The translations under genes were made by a program, and so were the position numbers. Positions 11,317 through 20,500 of a DNA stretch of 64,000 nt are shown piece by piece. Origin of the DNA: Rhodobacteraceae bacterium IMCC1335. Lineage in GTDB: Bacteria; Pseudomonadota; Alphaproteobacteria; Rhodobacterales; Rhodobacteraceae. The notes under the pieces were generated by a model that was given only the letters and a program-made list of their open reading frames with translations, did no database searches and was not told the origin of the DNA. How positions within the stretch are numbered: position 1 is the first letter of the stretch; each line of letters begins with the position of its first letter. Where the stretch lies: positions 2,529,001-2,593,000 of the forward strand of contig CP046864.1 in assembly GCA_039640495.1 (NCBI GenBank). Direction: 5' to 3'.

Positions 11317-11516
11317 ATCTTGCTCCGCGGGGCGAAAACGTCCGGCGGCGCAGACCTGGGGGGGAGAACGTGAGCGCGCCGGACATCTTGCTGCGGTAAA
11401 GTCGGGGCCTGCATGAAACCTGCCAAAGGAATTCGGATCTTAGCGTCCGTATTTTGATATCCCGCTTTACCTAGGGCCATTCATGCCATGGTAGCCGGCT
11501 AATATCAAGAAAAATT

Positions 11517-11540
11517 TGGGATTTTATGGTAAATTATGGG
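11517..11540 (+). promoter_or_regulatory. Candidate MraZ-type repeats in reverse orientation
   Basis: Three TGG(G/T)-type repeats with exact 10-bp period: TGGGA at 11517, TGGTA at 11527, TGGGA at 11537. The period fits the direct repeats bound by MraZ in other bacteria, but the orientation is opposite to mraZ. Inference only. Confidence 0.35.
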
Positions 11541-11786
11541 AAATAAATGTAGATCGAAATTGAGACTTAAATCAAATCACCCAATTGCCCCTACATAGTG
11601 TATTCATTTCATCTCAAAATACTAAATATAGATTATCTGTTGAGGGAAGCACGATAAGCAAAAATCCGCTCTCACCACTCAATTCTCACAAATTTGCAGA
11701 GAAACTATTAGATTTTTTAAATGCAAAAATTTATTTTGAGCTTTCTTACGAAAAAATTTGCGGCAGAGAGACCTCACATAGAGATT

Positions 11787-11801
11787 TCCCACGAATTCCC
11801 A
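11787..11801 (-). promoter_or_regulatory. Candidate MraZ box
   Basis: On the minus strand two TGGGA repeats lie 10 bp apart (11801-11797 and 11791-11787), the second preceded by G to give GTGGGA. Orientation and spacing match MraZ-binding direct repeats. They lie about 550 bp upstream of mraZ, implying a long leader if the main dcw promoter is here. Confidence 0.5.
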
Positions 11802-11878
11802 ACTCTTGTGAAACCTGCGTTCTTTAAGGCCCCAGCGCCGTTAACCTTTCGTGCAAGGCCCTGCGCAAACACGCCCAG

Positions 11879-12943
11879 TCAGGCCATACCGCCTTGCACA
11901 AGACGCGCGGCCAACGCCCCATAGGCTTCGGCCACCGGGCCAGTGCCCGCCGCGACGGGACGTCCCGCATCGCCGGCTCTGCGGGTTTCAAGATCAATCG
12001 GCAATGTCGCTAAGAGCGGAAGATTGAGCGTCTCGGCCTCTTTTGCCACGCCACCATGCCCAAAAATTTCACTGGCCTCTCCACAATGCGGGCAATGAAA
12101 CACCGACATATTTTCGATCAGCCCCAGCACGGGTGTTTTCAACGTGGAAAACATGTCCAGCGCTTTACGCGCATCGAGCAGCGCAACATCCTGCGGCGTT
12201 GACACCACAATCGCCCCGCTAACTTCTGATTTTTGGCACAGAGTCAGCTGCACATCGCCCGTTCCAGGCGGAAGATCAACGATTAAAACATCCAGCTCCC
12301 CCCAGGCCACTTGCGAAATCATTTGCTGCAACGCGCCCATCAGCATCGGCCCGCGCCACACAATCGCTTTGTCCGGATCAAGCATCAGACCAATCGACAT
12401 CATCGTGACCCCATGGGCCTGAAGCGGTATAATGGTTTTACCATCCGGGCTGGCCGGGCGCTGTTGCACCCCCATCATACGCGGCTGCGATGGCCCATAA
12501 ATATCAGCATCCAACAAGCCCACGCGGCGGCCCTGTTTGGCCAAAGCAACCGCCAAATTGGATGAAACGGTCGATTTTCCCACCCCTCCCTTTCCAGAGG
12601 CGATGGCCAGAATGCGCGCCACACCCGCGGGCTTCATCGGTGCTGCCTGAGGCTTAGGGTGGCCGCCAATTTTCAATTGAGGCGGCTCGGGCTTTTCGGC
12701 AGCGCCACTATGCGCGGTTAAAATGACGCTGGTTTTGGTCACACCGGCCAAGGCGGTAACGGCCTCAACCGCTTGCTGGCGCAGCGGCTCTAGCGCGCCG
12801 GCCACTGCAGCAGAGGGGGCTTCGATCACAAATTGTACATGGCTCTCGTCGATCGTGAGCGCCCGCACCATATCAAGCGCGACGATAGATTGGCCGTTTG
12901 GCATCTTAATTTTGTCTAATTCTTGAAAAATTTGATCGCGCAT
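11879..12943 (-). CDS. mrp: Mrp/ApbC-family iron-sulfur cluster carrier ATPase
   Basis: P-loop NTPase of about 354 residues that in the family transfers Fe-S clusters to apoproteins. The N-terminal MIP18/DUF59-like domain occupies about residues 1-85. A Pro/Lys-rich linker follows, then the deviant Walker A motif [23 protein letters not shown], and the [13 protein letters not shown] segment. The CxxC motif is in HCPHCG near the C-terminus. I preferred ATG 12943, with AAAGG upstream; an in-frame ATG at 12958 adds five residues. Confidence 0.93.
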   Translation of the reverse strand: MRDQIFQELDKIKMPNGQSIVALDMVRALTIDESHVQFVIEAPSAAVAGALEPLRQQAVEAVTALAGVTKTSVILTAHSGAAEKPEPPQLKIGGHPKPQAAPMKPAGVARILAIASGKGGVGKSTVSSNLAVALAKQGRRVGLLDADIYGPSQPRMMGVQQRPASPDGKTIIPLQAHGVTMMSIGLMLDPDKAIVWRGPMLMGALQQMISQVAWGELDVLIVDLPPGTGDVQLTLCQKSEVSGAIVVSTPQDVALLDARKALDMFSTLKTPVLGLIENMSVFHCPHCGEASEIFGHGGVAKEAETLNLPLLATLPIDLETRRAGDAGRPVAAGTGPVAEAYGALAARLVQGGMA

Positions 12944-13159
12944 GTTCTTGCCTTTCATCGCTTCAATGCCGGCATGCCGAATTTAGAACAAACATGCAAG
13001 CCGGATCATATATCCGCCTGCGCGACCTAGCGCCCCAACCCCAATCATGCAAATGCTGCATAGCGGCATTGCGCGCTTATCTATTGTGCAGGCGCAGAAT
13101 AAACGTATCTTCAACAGCATCAGAGACGCAGAGACAACCATCTCACAAAGGATAAAAAT

Positions 13160-13375
13160 ATGGCTTTCACAGCTGACAGTTCATTCGCAAAACCAGCCGT
13201 GTTTGGCGGCATTTTCGCAGCCCTTAACAAACTGACCGAAGCAATGCAGCGCCGGAGGGTTTACCGCACAACCGTGAACGAGTTGAGTGCGTTGAGCGAT
13301 CGGGATCTGTCCGATTTAGGGTTAAGCCGCGCGTCAATTCGCCGTTTAGCACAGGACGCGGCAAACGCGCTGTAA
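13160..13375 (+). CDS. DUF1127-domain small protein
   Basis: A 71-residue protein whose C-terminal half is the basic DUF1127 domain: RRRVYRTTVNELSALSDRDLSDLGLSRASI. A good ribosome site (aaagga) lies seven bases before the ATG. In Rhodobacter sphaeroides a DUF1127 protein (CcaF1) is encoded just ahead of stress-related small RNAs and acts in RNA metabolism. A hairpin with a CCUCCC loop occurs about 50 bp downstream here (13426-13449), supporting the same arrangement. Confidence 0.9.
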   Translation: MAFTADSSFAKPAVFGGIFAALNKLTEAMQRRRVYRTTVNELSALSDRDLSDLGLSRASIRRLAQDAANAL

Positions 13376-13744
13376 AAGGCAACTCGAAAATTCGTAATTC
13401 CCAGGTATTTTCAAACCTCAGCGGCTGCGCTTGTCCTCCCACAAGCGCAACCGGACTTATGTTAAAGGGCTACGCGGCAGCATCTTGTGAACCAGCGCGC
13501 GTGGCGGCGCGCCATAAAACACCGCAGGTCTCGCCATCGCCGCACCACGCTCTTTCCCGGTCCAATGGGCGGCTCCGCCCGCTTCAGGTAGCTTGGCTGT
13601 GTTGCCAAATCTACATGTCGTCGAAATTAACGCTTGATCTGCGAAGAAATTTCGCTTTCGCTGGAAGCAGAAGCGGGCGTATTCAGGCAAGACTGCAAAG
13701 ATTGACCGGCGCATGTCTTCTTAAATTATGATAGGATTCCTCGT
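13376..13744. other. Intergenic region after DUF1127 gene
   Basis: About 370 bp without a supported protein gene. It contains the CCUCCC-loop hairpin at 13426-13449 and a small GC hairpin (GGGCG/CGCCC) at about 13567-13580. A minus-strand frame (13457-13714) spans it but has no recognisable similarity and no good ribosome site. Confidence 0.55.
13426..13449 (+). ncRNA. Putative CcsR/cuckoo-type sRNA hairpin
   Basis: A perfect 9-bp stem (TGCGCTTGT / ACAAGCGCA) presents a six-base loop CCTCCC, complementary to Shine-Dalgarno sequences. It lies about 50 bp downstream of a DUF1127 gene. The published alphaproteobacterial cuckoo/CcsR RNAs have CUCCUCCC-type motifs in hairpin loops and are often found downstream of DUF1127 genes. 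Only one such hairpin is visible here, and the ends of the transcript are not defined. Confidence 0.5.
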
Positions 13745-14119
13745 ATGGCTGTCTTTTTTAACTTTAAGGCCGGACAAACAATTTACAAAGCCTCCACGAT
13801 GCCCGATGGCGCCTATATCGTGCATTCGGGCGAGGTGGATCTAGTGTCCCCCGGCCATATGCATCTGACCACATTGCACGCGGGCGAAATATTTGGCGAA
13901 ATTGGTCAATTGCTCGACGAACGGCGAACCGTGAATGCAATTGCGCGCACCGATTGCATTTTAACGCATGTCTCTTCGGCAGTGCTAACTCAAAAAATGG
14001 AAAAAGTAGACCCCGCAATTAAGGGCATTATTCGCGCTTTGGCAACCCGCCTGACCGAAGCCAATAGCACGAATGAAAAGATCTGGAGCGAGCTGCAAAT
14101 GTATAAATCATTAACCTAA
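13745..14119 (+). CDS. Cyclic nucleotide-binding domain protein
   Basis: A 124-residue single-domain protein with the Crp/cNMP-binding beta-barrel pattern: GAYIVHSGEVDLVSP, GEIFGEIGQLLDERRTVNAIARTDCILTHV. The phosphate-binding cassette region (FGEIGQLLDERRTVNA) resembles the canonical one loosely. No helix-turn-helix or enzyme domain follows, so it is probably a stand-alone sensor or scaffold rather than a transcription factor. The ligand cannot be told from the sequence. Confidence 0.8.
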   Translation: MAVFFNFKAGQTIYKASTMPDGAYIVHSGEVDLVSPGHMHLTTLHAGEIFGEIGQLLDERRTVNAIARTDCILTHVSSAVLTQKMEKVDPAIKGIIRALATRLTEANSTNEKIWSELQMYKSLT

Positions 14120-14270
14120 CCGCGCATCAGGCCCGCAAGCAGGCGCCGCGTAAAGCTTTTGAATACCAATAAAAAGCACGCACTGGCCATGAACAGCCTT
14201 GCCGCGGGATGGCTATGAGCGCTGGCTGCGCTAGATCACGAGGTGTAATCGCAAAAAAAGAGACCACAGG

Positions 14271-15248
14271 ATGAGTAAAAAAATCATAATCGAAGAATTT
14301 GGCGGGGCCGACCAATTGAAGGTCATCCAAGAACAGGTTGGTGAGCCGGGGCCGAATGAAGTGCGTATTGCGCATAAAGCCTGCGGCTTAAACTTCATCG
14401 ATATCTATCAACGCACAGGGCTATACCCGATGCCCTTGCCGCATACATTGGGCACAGAGGCCGCCGGCCTTATTGACGCGGTTGGCAGCGATGTCACGCA
14501 TCTGAAAACGGGCGATCGGGTCGCCTATGCGTTCAACGCCCCTGCCGGCGCCTATTGCGAAATGCGCGTTATGCCCGCGGATCAGGTCTGCGTTTTGCCC
14601 GAGTCGATCAGCTTTGAAGAAGGCGCTGCAATGATGCTGAAAGGCCTGACGGTGCAATATCTTTTCCACCGCACCACACCTTTGAAAGCCGGCGACACGG
14701 TTTTGTTCCACGCAGCAGCGGGCGGGGTAGGCTTGATCGCCTGCCAATGGGCAAAATCTGAAGGGATCACGTTGATCGGCACTGCAGGCAGCGATGAAAA
14801 ATGCCAACGCGCGCTGAACCATGGCGCGGTGCATTGCATAAATTATCAACGTGATGACTTTCTGAGCGAGGTTAAAAAACTGACCAACGGCGTAGGCGTT
14901 GATGTGGTGATGGACTCGGTCGGAGCAGATACATTTGATAAATCTCTTGCCTGTTTAAAACCCTTCGGGATGATGATCACATTCGGCAATTCCTCGGGAA
15001 AGACCCCCCCGTTTGACCTTGCCCAGCTTGCGCCGCTTGGATCGTTGAAAATTACCAGGCCCTCGGTTTTCACCCATATCGCGCAGCATGAAACCTGCCA
15101 AACTATGGCCCGGCATTTATTCGATAAAGTCACCACAGGTGCGGTAAAGATCCGGATTGACCAACGCTTCGCATTGCAGGATGTTGCCGCCGCGCATCTT
15201 TCGCTGGAAAGCCGCGAAACAATGGGCAGCACGGTGCTTACAATTTGA
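14271..15248 (+). CDS. NADPH:quinone oxidoreductase (zeta-crystallin family MDR)
   Basis: Zinc-free medium-chain dehydrogenase/reductase of 325 residues. The GroES-like N-terminal domain has GLNFIDIYQRTGLYP. The nucleotide-binding domain has the HAAAGGVGLIACQWAK motif, in which AAxGGVG is typical of quinone oxidoreductases of the Qor type. The family reduces quinones by one electron using NADPH, in the cytoplasm. It stands alone; the next gene begins 150 bp later after a long inverted repeat. Confidence 0.9.
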   Translation: MSKKIIIEEFGGADQLKVIQEQVGEPGPNEVRIAHKACGLNFIDIYQRTGLYPMPLPHTLGTEAAGLIDAVGSDVTHLKTGDRVAYAFNAPAGAYCEMRVMPADQVCVLPESISFEEGAAMMLKGLTVQYLFHRTTPLKAGDTVLFHAAAGGVGLIACQWAKSEGITLIGTAGSDEKCQRALNHGAVHCINYQRDDFLSEVKKLTNGVGVDVVMDSVGADTFDKSLACLKPFGMMITFGNSSGKTPPFDLAQLAPLGSLKITRPSVFTHIAQHETCQTMARHLFDKVTTGAVKIRIDQRFALQDVAAAHLSLESRETMGSTVLTI

Positions 15249-15303
15249 ACCCATCGTCGCTCAACGGAACGCCACACCTGTAACAAAATGGCAACTCAAT
15301 TCA

Positions 15304-15351
15304 CAAGATATATACTTTTGGATTAATTTATAATTAAAAGTATATATCTTG
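15304..15351. repeat. 16-bp perfect inverted repeat upstream of sugar dehydrogenase
   Basis: Arms at 15304-15319 and 15336-15351 are perfectly complementary over 16 bp and AT-rich, with a 16-base AT-rich spacer. The repeat lies 55 bp downstream of the oxidoreductase gene and 46 bp upstream of the sugar dehydrogenase ATG, with both genes on the plus strand. No T-run follows, so an operator or a transcript-processing hairpin is as likely as a terminator. Confidence 0.75.
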
Positions 15352-15397
15352 GTGTGATTTCCTGTATAAAGACCCTTCAACATATTCGGAGGTTCTT

Positions 15398-16651
15398 ATG
15401 AAACGCATGCGGAGTAAAACGCTGTTGCCGGCCTTATCGACGATCCTTTTGGCCGGTGGCGCGCTTGCAGAAGACAATTTAACCAAGCTGGGGCAATTTA
15501 AAACCACCGGCGTGACCGAGTTCACAACCATTGCACAGGACGCGCCCGCCGCAAATTCGATCCGGAACATCTTGCGCTCGATCGAGCTGCCCCCCGGCTT
15601 CACAATTGACCTATACGCGTTGGTGCCCGATGCCCGCCACATGGCGATGGCGCCCCAAGGCACAGCCCTTTTCGTGGGCACGAAGAAAGAAAAAGTCTGG
15701 GTCGTGATGGATCGCGATGACGATAATATCGGCGATGAAGTAAAAGATTTTGCGCCCTCATTAACGTTTGATATTCCCAACGGGGTGGCGTTTTCGGATG
15801 ACGGGTTTCTGTTCATTGCCGAGCGCAACCGCGTTATGATGTATCCTGCGGCTGAATTTTTTCACGAAAGCCCCGATGTGGTCGCGGTGCCGATCGTGCC
15901 AAAAGGCAGTTTGATCCCGGTCGAAGAAGAAAGCTACAATCATACCGCGCGGGTGATAAAAGTGGGCCCCGATAACAAGCTTTACATCTCATTGGGCCAA
16001 CCCTTCAACGTGGCCCCCCCAGAGAAGCTTGCGCTGTACAATGAAACCGGTATTGGCGGGATTATCCGCATGGATCGCGATGGATCCAACCGAGAAGTCT
16101 ATACCTATGGCGTGCGCAATTCCGTGGGCCATGATTTCAACCCCGCCAATGGCGAATTATGGTGGACTGACAACCAAGTTGACGGCATGGGCGATTTAAT
16201 TCCACCCGGCGAGCTTAACCGGCAAACCGAAATGGGCCAGCATTTTGGCCATCCCTGGTATGGCGGCGGCGATGTGCGCACCAATGAATACCGCGGCCAA
16301 GACGTGCCTGTTGAGGTGGTGATGCCCGTGGTCGAAATGGATGCCCATGCCGCCGATTTGGGCATGAGTTTTTACACCGGGGATATGTTCCCAGCCAAAT
16401 ATCATGGTGGAATATTCTCTGCCCAGCATGGGTCATGGAATCGCACCGATCCGATCGGCGCGCGCGTCATGTTCACGGGGGTGAATCCCGATGGCAGCGT
16501 GGGCGAAACCATGGTCTTCGCCTCGGGTTGGCTGAACAAAAACGGAGAATATGATGGCCGCCCCGTAGATGTGGCGCAAATGAAAGATGGCTCAATTCTG
16601 GTATCAGATGATTTTGCCAATGCGATCTATCGCATCACTTACGCCAACTGA
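15398..16651 (+). CDS. Secreted PQQ-dependent sugar dehydrogenase-like protein (sorbosone dehydrogenase family)
   Basis: A 417-residue exported protein with signal peptide at about residues 1-24 (ALSTILLAGGALAED). The mature part has beta-propeller-like repeats, including IPNGVAFSDDGFLFIAERNRV, ARVIKVGPDNKLYISLGQP, YTYGVRNSVGHDFNPANGELWWTDN, and a C-terminal ILVSDDFANAIYRITY. This is the pattern of soluble PQQ glucose/sorbosone dehydrogenases, which oxidise sugars or aldehydes in the periplasm. A strong ribosome site (GGAGG) precedes the ATG. The downstream cytochrome c is the probable electron acceptor. The substrate is not determinable. Confidence 0.83.
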   Translation: MKRMRSKTLLPALSTILLAGGALAEDNLTKLGQFKTTGVTEFTTIAQDAPAANSIRNILRSIELPPGFTIDLYALVPDARHMAMAPQGTALFVGTKKEKVWVVMDRDDDNIGDEVKDFAPSLTFDIPNGVAFSDDGFLFIAERNRVMMYPAAEFFHESPDVVAVPIVPKGSLIPVEEESYNHTARVIKVGPDNKLYISLGQPFNVAPPEKLALYNETGIGGIIRMDRDGSNREVYTYGVRNSVGHDFNPANGELWWTDNQVDGMGDLIPPGELNRQTEMGQHFGHPWYGGGDVRTNEYRGQDVPVEVVMPVVEMDAHAADLGMSFYTGDMFPAKYHGGIFSAQHGSWNRTDPIGARVMFTGVNPDGSVGETMVFASGWLNKNGEYDGRPVDVAQMKDGSILVSDDFANAIYRITYAN

Positions 16652-16738
16652 ATGCGCTCTTGCCACTAACAGGGGCCAGCACGCGGCGGCCCCTGCCGAC
16701 AGGCCTGCCCACTCATATTCTTTTGTCAGGAGCCTGAT

Positions 16739-17059
16739 ATGCACAACGCAACCACCCTGTTTGCCGCTACCATAATATGGGGGGCGGCCGCTTGCCCGCC
16801 TGAACTGCAGGCCGAAAGCTTGGGCGCGGCTTTGGCCAAGCCCTGCGCCGTTTGCCACGGGAAAAACGGCCTAAGCAAAGACCCCGAAGCGCCCAATCTG
16901 GCCGGCCAGCCCAAACTTTATCTTGAAAAAAGCCTGACCGATTATAAAACCGGCGCCCGCCAAGACCGCCGCATGAGCTTGATTGCCAAATCCCTTAGCA
17001 AAGCCGAGATCAAAGCCTTGGCAGCCTATTTCGCAACAAAAACGATAATGTTGAAATAA
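16739..17059 (+). CDS. Periplasmic class I c-type cytochrome
   Basis: A 106-residue protein with a signal peptide ending near residue 25 (PELQA/ES), heme-binding CAVCH at residues 36-40, and a candidate sixth-ligand methionine in DRRMSLIAKSL. AYFAT near the C-terminus is typical of this cytochrome class. It lies 87 bp downstream of the sugar dehydrogenase in the same direction. It probably accepts electrons from that enzyme and passes them to the terminal oxidase. The partner role is inferred from adjacency. Confidence 0.88.
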   Translation: MHNATTLFAATIIWGAAACPPELQAESLGAALAKPCAVCHGKNGLSKDPEAPNLAGQPKLYLEKSLTDYKTGARQDRRMSLIAKSLSKAEIKALAAYFATKTIMLK

Positions 17060-17567
17060 ACATGCCCGATCCGGCAAAAAAATAAAACCTGCATAAGGGC
17101 GGTCAGGATCTGTGGCATTAAAAAAACACCTTCGTAAACCAATTATTAATCAATTTAAAAAATGGGATTGATTTTAATACCAAAGGGTATATAGACGAGC
17201 GGAATATAAAAATACCGTTCTTAACATTTAACCCCAAGAGGGCAGATCCAAGCTGCCATAAAGACGCCTTATTATTGACCTAGTTTTTTAAAACATCAGC
17301 CCTTTTTATTCGAACCCAAATTCATGCTTCACAAATTGAACAACCCTACTTGCCCCCTTCATCCTGTCCTTCTAAAAGAAGGCGTCAGTCCAACCGTCTG
17401 AAAGGCGGATAAAAAACTTTCCTAACTGATCCGCTCTAAATATTACCGCCACGCGCGCACTATTACTTTAAATTTTAAATAACATTCTGCAGATCCGCTA
17501 CAAAGCCAGACAAACCAATTAAACCTCAATGATTTAAGCATAACTTTCAGCATAAAGAGTTTTCAAA
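17060..17567. other. Intergenic region upstream of the RTX gene
   Basis: About 508 bp of AT-rich sequence without a supported gene. Small hairpins occur, for example CCTTCT/AGAAGG at 17368-17382. It presumably contains the promoter and a long leader of the RTX gene. I could not identify a specific element. Confidence 0.5.
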
Positions 17568-20500
17568 ATGACCGCTCCAACCAACATAATCACCATTACC
17601 GGCATCAACGAAGACACCACCTCTGACAATAGCTCAGCCGATGATTTTATCACCAAAGACAAAGATGGTTTAACCGTCACCGCTATGCTTTCGGCCGCTC
17701 TTCAACCGACTGAAACGCTGCAATATAGTAGTGATGGGGGCACCACTTGGATCAATATTCCTGCTGAAAACATCACCAATGACACCAACGTATCTTACGT
17801 CGACAATGCGCTGACAACCTCAACCCGGATTCAGTTCCGTGTTGTAAATGATGCAGGCGAAAACGGTTCAGTCACAGAACAGACAGTCATCATTTATGAA
17901 ACAAAAAATGCCGAAGGCACAGACGGTGCGGATCCGATTACAGGAACATCCGAAAATGACTGGATAGATGCGGGATCTGGCGATGACATAGTAAACGGCG
18001 CGGGCGGAGATGACACTGTTATTGGCGGCTTAGGCGCCGATACGATAACCGGCGGCTCTGGAGATGATTATATCGACGGAGGCGACGCAGACGATACACT
18101 CGATGGCGGCGCCGGGAATGACACCATTTATGGCGGCACCGGGAATGATACCATCACCGGCGATTCCGGCACGCCCGAAGCCAGCCTATCCGAGGCAATT
18201 ACATTGTCTGGCATCTCTGCCGAAGACAAATGGAACTCGGCAACTGTGAATTTAAGTGACGGTCGCAGCCTCGTCGTCTGGTCAAACACGGCGGCAAAGG
18301 AATTTCAGGGCCGGCTTGTCAATGCCGAGGGCACCGCTGAAGGCAGTGTGTTTACCATTTTCAATACGGGCACGGAAGGAATTGACCGCGCTTTTGAACT
18401 GTCGGCGCTTTCGGATGGCCGCGTTCTTTTAGGATACACGGGGAGTGCAAACGACAAAGGCACGTTGCATGTTTTCAACCCAGATGATCCCACCAACAGC
18501 ACCACAAACAGCACGATTTACCTCACACCGGATGGATCCGCTACCCTCAACACCACGACCTACAGCACCTATGCCAGTTTCGTCACAACCAACGATACGA
18601 TTATAGCAACGGGCACATCGGTCCACGGATCGGGTAACGATATTATCCGCATCTATCAAAAACAACAGGATGGCAGTTATTCCCATAGCAATCACCAAGA
18701 ACTGACCACCGATATAGAGTGGAGAACAATCACTGCCAGTTACAAACATTCGAATATCATCGAGCTTGAAAATGGGCAGGTTTTGGCTTCAATAGGATCC
18801 AAAACCAATTATAATATCGAGGGGTTTCTGTTTGATCCGGAAACCATTGCGAACGAATTTGATTTTACAAAAATCTCTCTGACCGAGTCAATTTCTGACG
18901 ACGAAACAACCGCCACCGAATACCAGCATGATAGCGTTGCTTTAGATAATGGTGGATTTGCCGTCGTCTATGGCCAAAGCATCGACAATTTTAACAATAG
19001 CTCGAACAATATCGATCAGATCTATCTGCGCTTGTATGATAAAAATGGCAATATGATCGCTCCGGCCCACAAAATCAGCGGAGAACAAACCAGCGAGGGC
19101 TACGAGCTTGGCGATAACAAATATCCGGCAATAGCAAAAACCAGCGATGGTAATTTGGCCATCGCATGGGTGAATGACGGATATTATATGGACACTAATA
19201 ATGTAAATTGGGCCGACTGGAGCACGGCCGGCATTAAAACCCGTTTTGTCAATCTGGATTCGTCGGACAATTTTGTATCGCTTGAGGACATAGTCACAGT
19301 TCAACTATTTGGTAGTTACCAATATCTTGATGCTCAAGGCAACGAACGAACCAACGGCCCAGAAACTTCGGCATATGAAAATGTGAACATTCTGGACGCC
19401 GGTGAGGGCAAAGTCACCGTAACATGGGTAGAAAAAAACTACGCTCATGTGGATGCCACGGATGACGCCAATGGCACTTATAATGATACTTTTATAAAAA
19501 GTGTCACCGTTGAAAGTGCAGCTTCCGCCAGCTCTAACGATGTCATCTACGGCGAGGCCGGAGAAGATAATATTTCTGGCGGTTATGGCGATGACCAATT
19601 GGATGGCGGAGCAGACGCAGACACCATCGACGGTGACAGTGGCAATGACACGCTGATCGGCGGTGCCGGCAGTGACACGCTGACCGGCGGCGCAGGCGAC
19701 GATGTTTTTGACGTCACCTCTGGTGTAACATCTGAGACCTCCCACAAAGATACCATCACCGATTTTGGTACCGGGGCAGATACGCTTGACCTCAGTGCCT
19801 ATTACAATGCCACCAGTTTGGCGGCATGGAATGCAGCAAATCCGACAAAAATCTATCAATCGGCGCTCGATTGGTTGCGTGCCGATTTTAACGGCAGCGA
19901 TGATCCGGAAGGCGATGCGGCAGCAAAAACCCTGCAACTTGGCCGCTCCGACGCGAATGAAGCGGGTAATACTGTTTTTTTCTCCAACAATATCACCTCT
20001 GCAGATCTGACCGAAGCGAACACGAAAGTCAGCGCCGATGATACAACCGCCCCAACCATTGCCAGCGTCACGCTTGCAGATGGCAGCTATGGCATCGGCG
20101 ATCCCGTCCCCCTCACCATCACCGCCACCAATAATGAGCCAGGCCTCACCCTGAGCTCGACCACATTCAACGGGCAAACCCTCACAGATATCACAGATAA
20201 TGGCGATGGCGCTTATAGCGCCACCTATACCGTACAAGAGGGCGATCCAGATCTCTCAGATGGCGGCAATGCAAGCGCCAATCTGGCCTTCACAGATCCC
20301 GCAAATAATACAGGCCCCGCCTTCACAAGCGTCGCACTCAGCGGCGAAACCATCGATGCAACCGCCCCAACCATTGCCAGCGTCACGCTTGCAGATGGCA
20401 GCTATGGCATCGGCGATCCCGTCCCCCTCACCATCACCGCCACCAATAATGAGCCAGGCCTCACCCTGAGCTCGACCACATTCAACGGGCAAACCCTCAC

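Larger units (their letters stand above)
11243..11878. other. Long mraZ-mrp intergenic region
   Basis: About 635 bp with no convincing gene between mraZ and mrp, both on the minus strand. It holds an 8-bp-stem inverted repeat (11284-11316) just ahead of mraZ, a GC-rich part next to mraZ, an AT-rich middle, and two clusters of TGGG-type repeats with 10-bp period. A small plus-strand reading frame (11585-11827) has no recognisable similarity and was not called. Confidence 0.6.

Noticed and set aside
11243..11480. Possible RNase P RNA (a few rnpB-like words such as GTAAAGTCGGGGCC)
   Set aside because: The order and spacing of the conserved rnpB regions are absent, and the fit would run into mraZ.
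11585..11827. Plus-strand 80-residue reading frame upstream of mraZ
   Set aside because: No recognisable domain, no good ribosome site, and it overlaps the likely dcw control region.
13457..13714. Minus-strand 85-residue frame after DUF1127
   Set aside because: No similarity recognised; region better explained as RNA/3' UTR with the CCUCCC hairpin.
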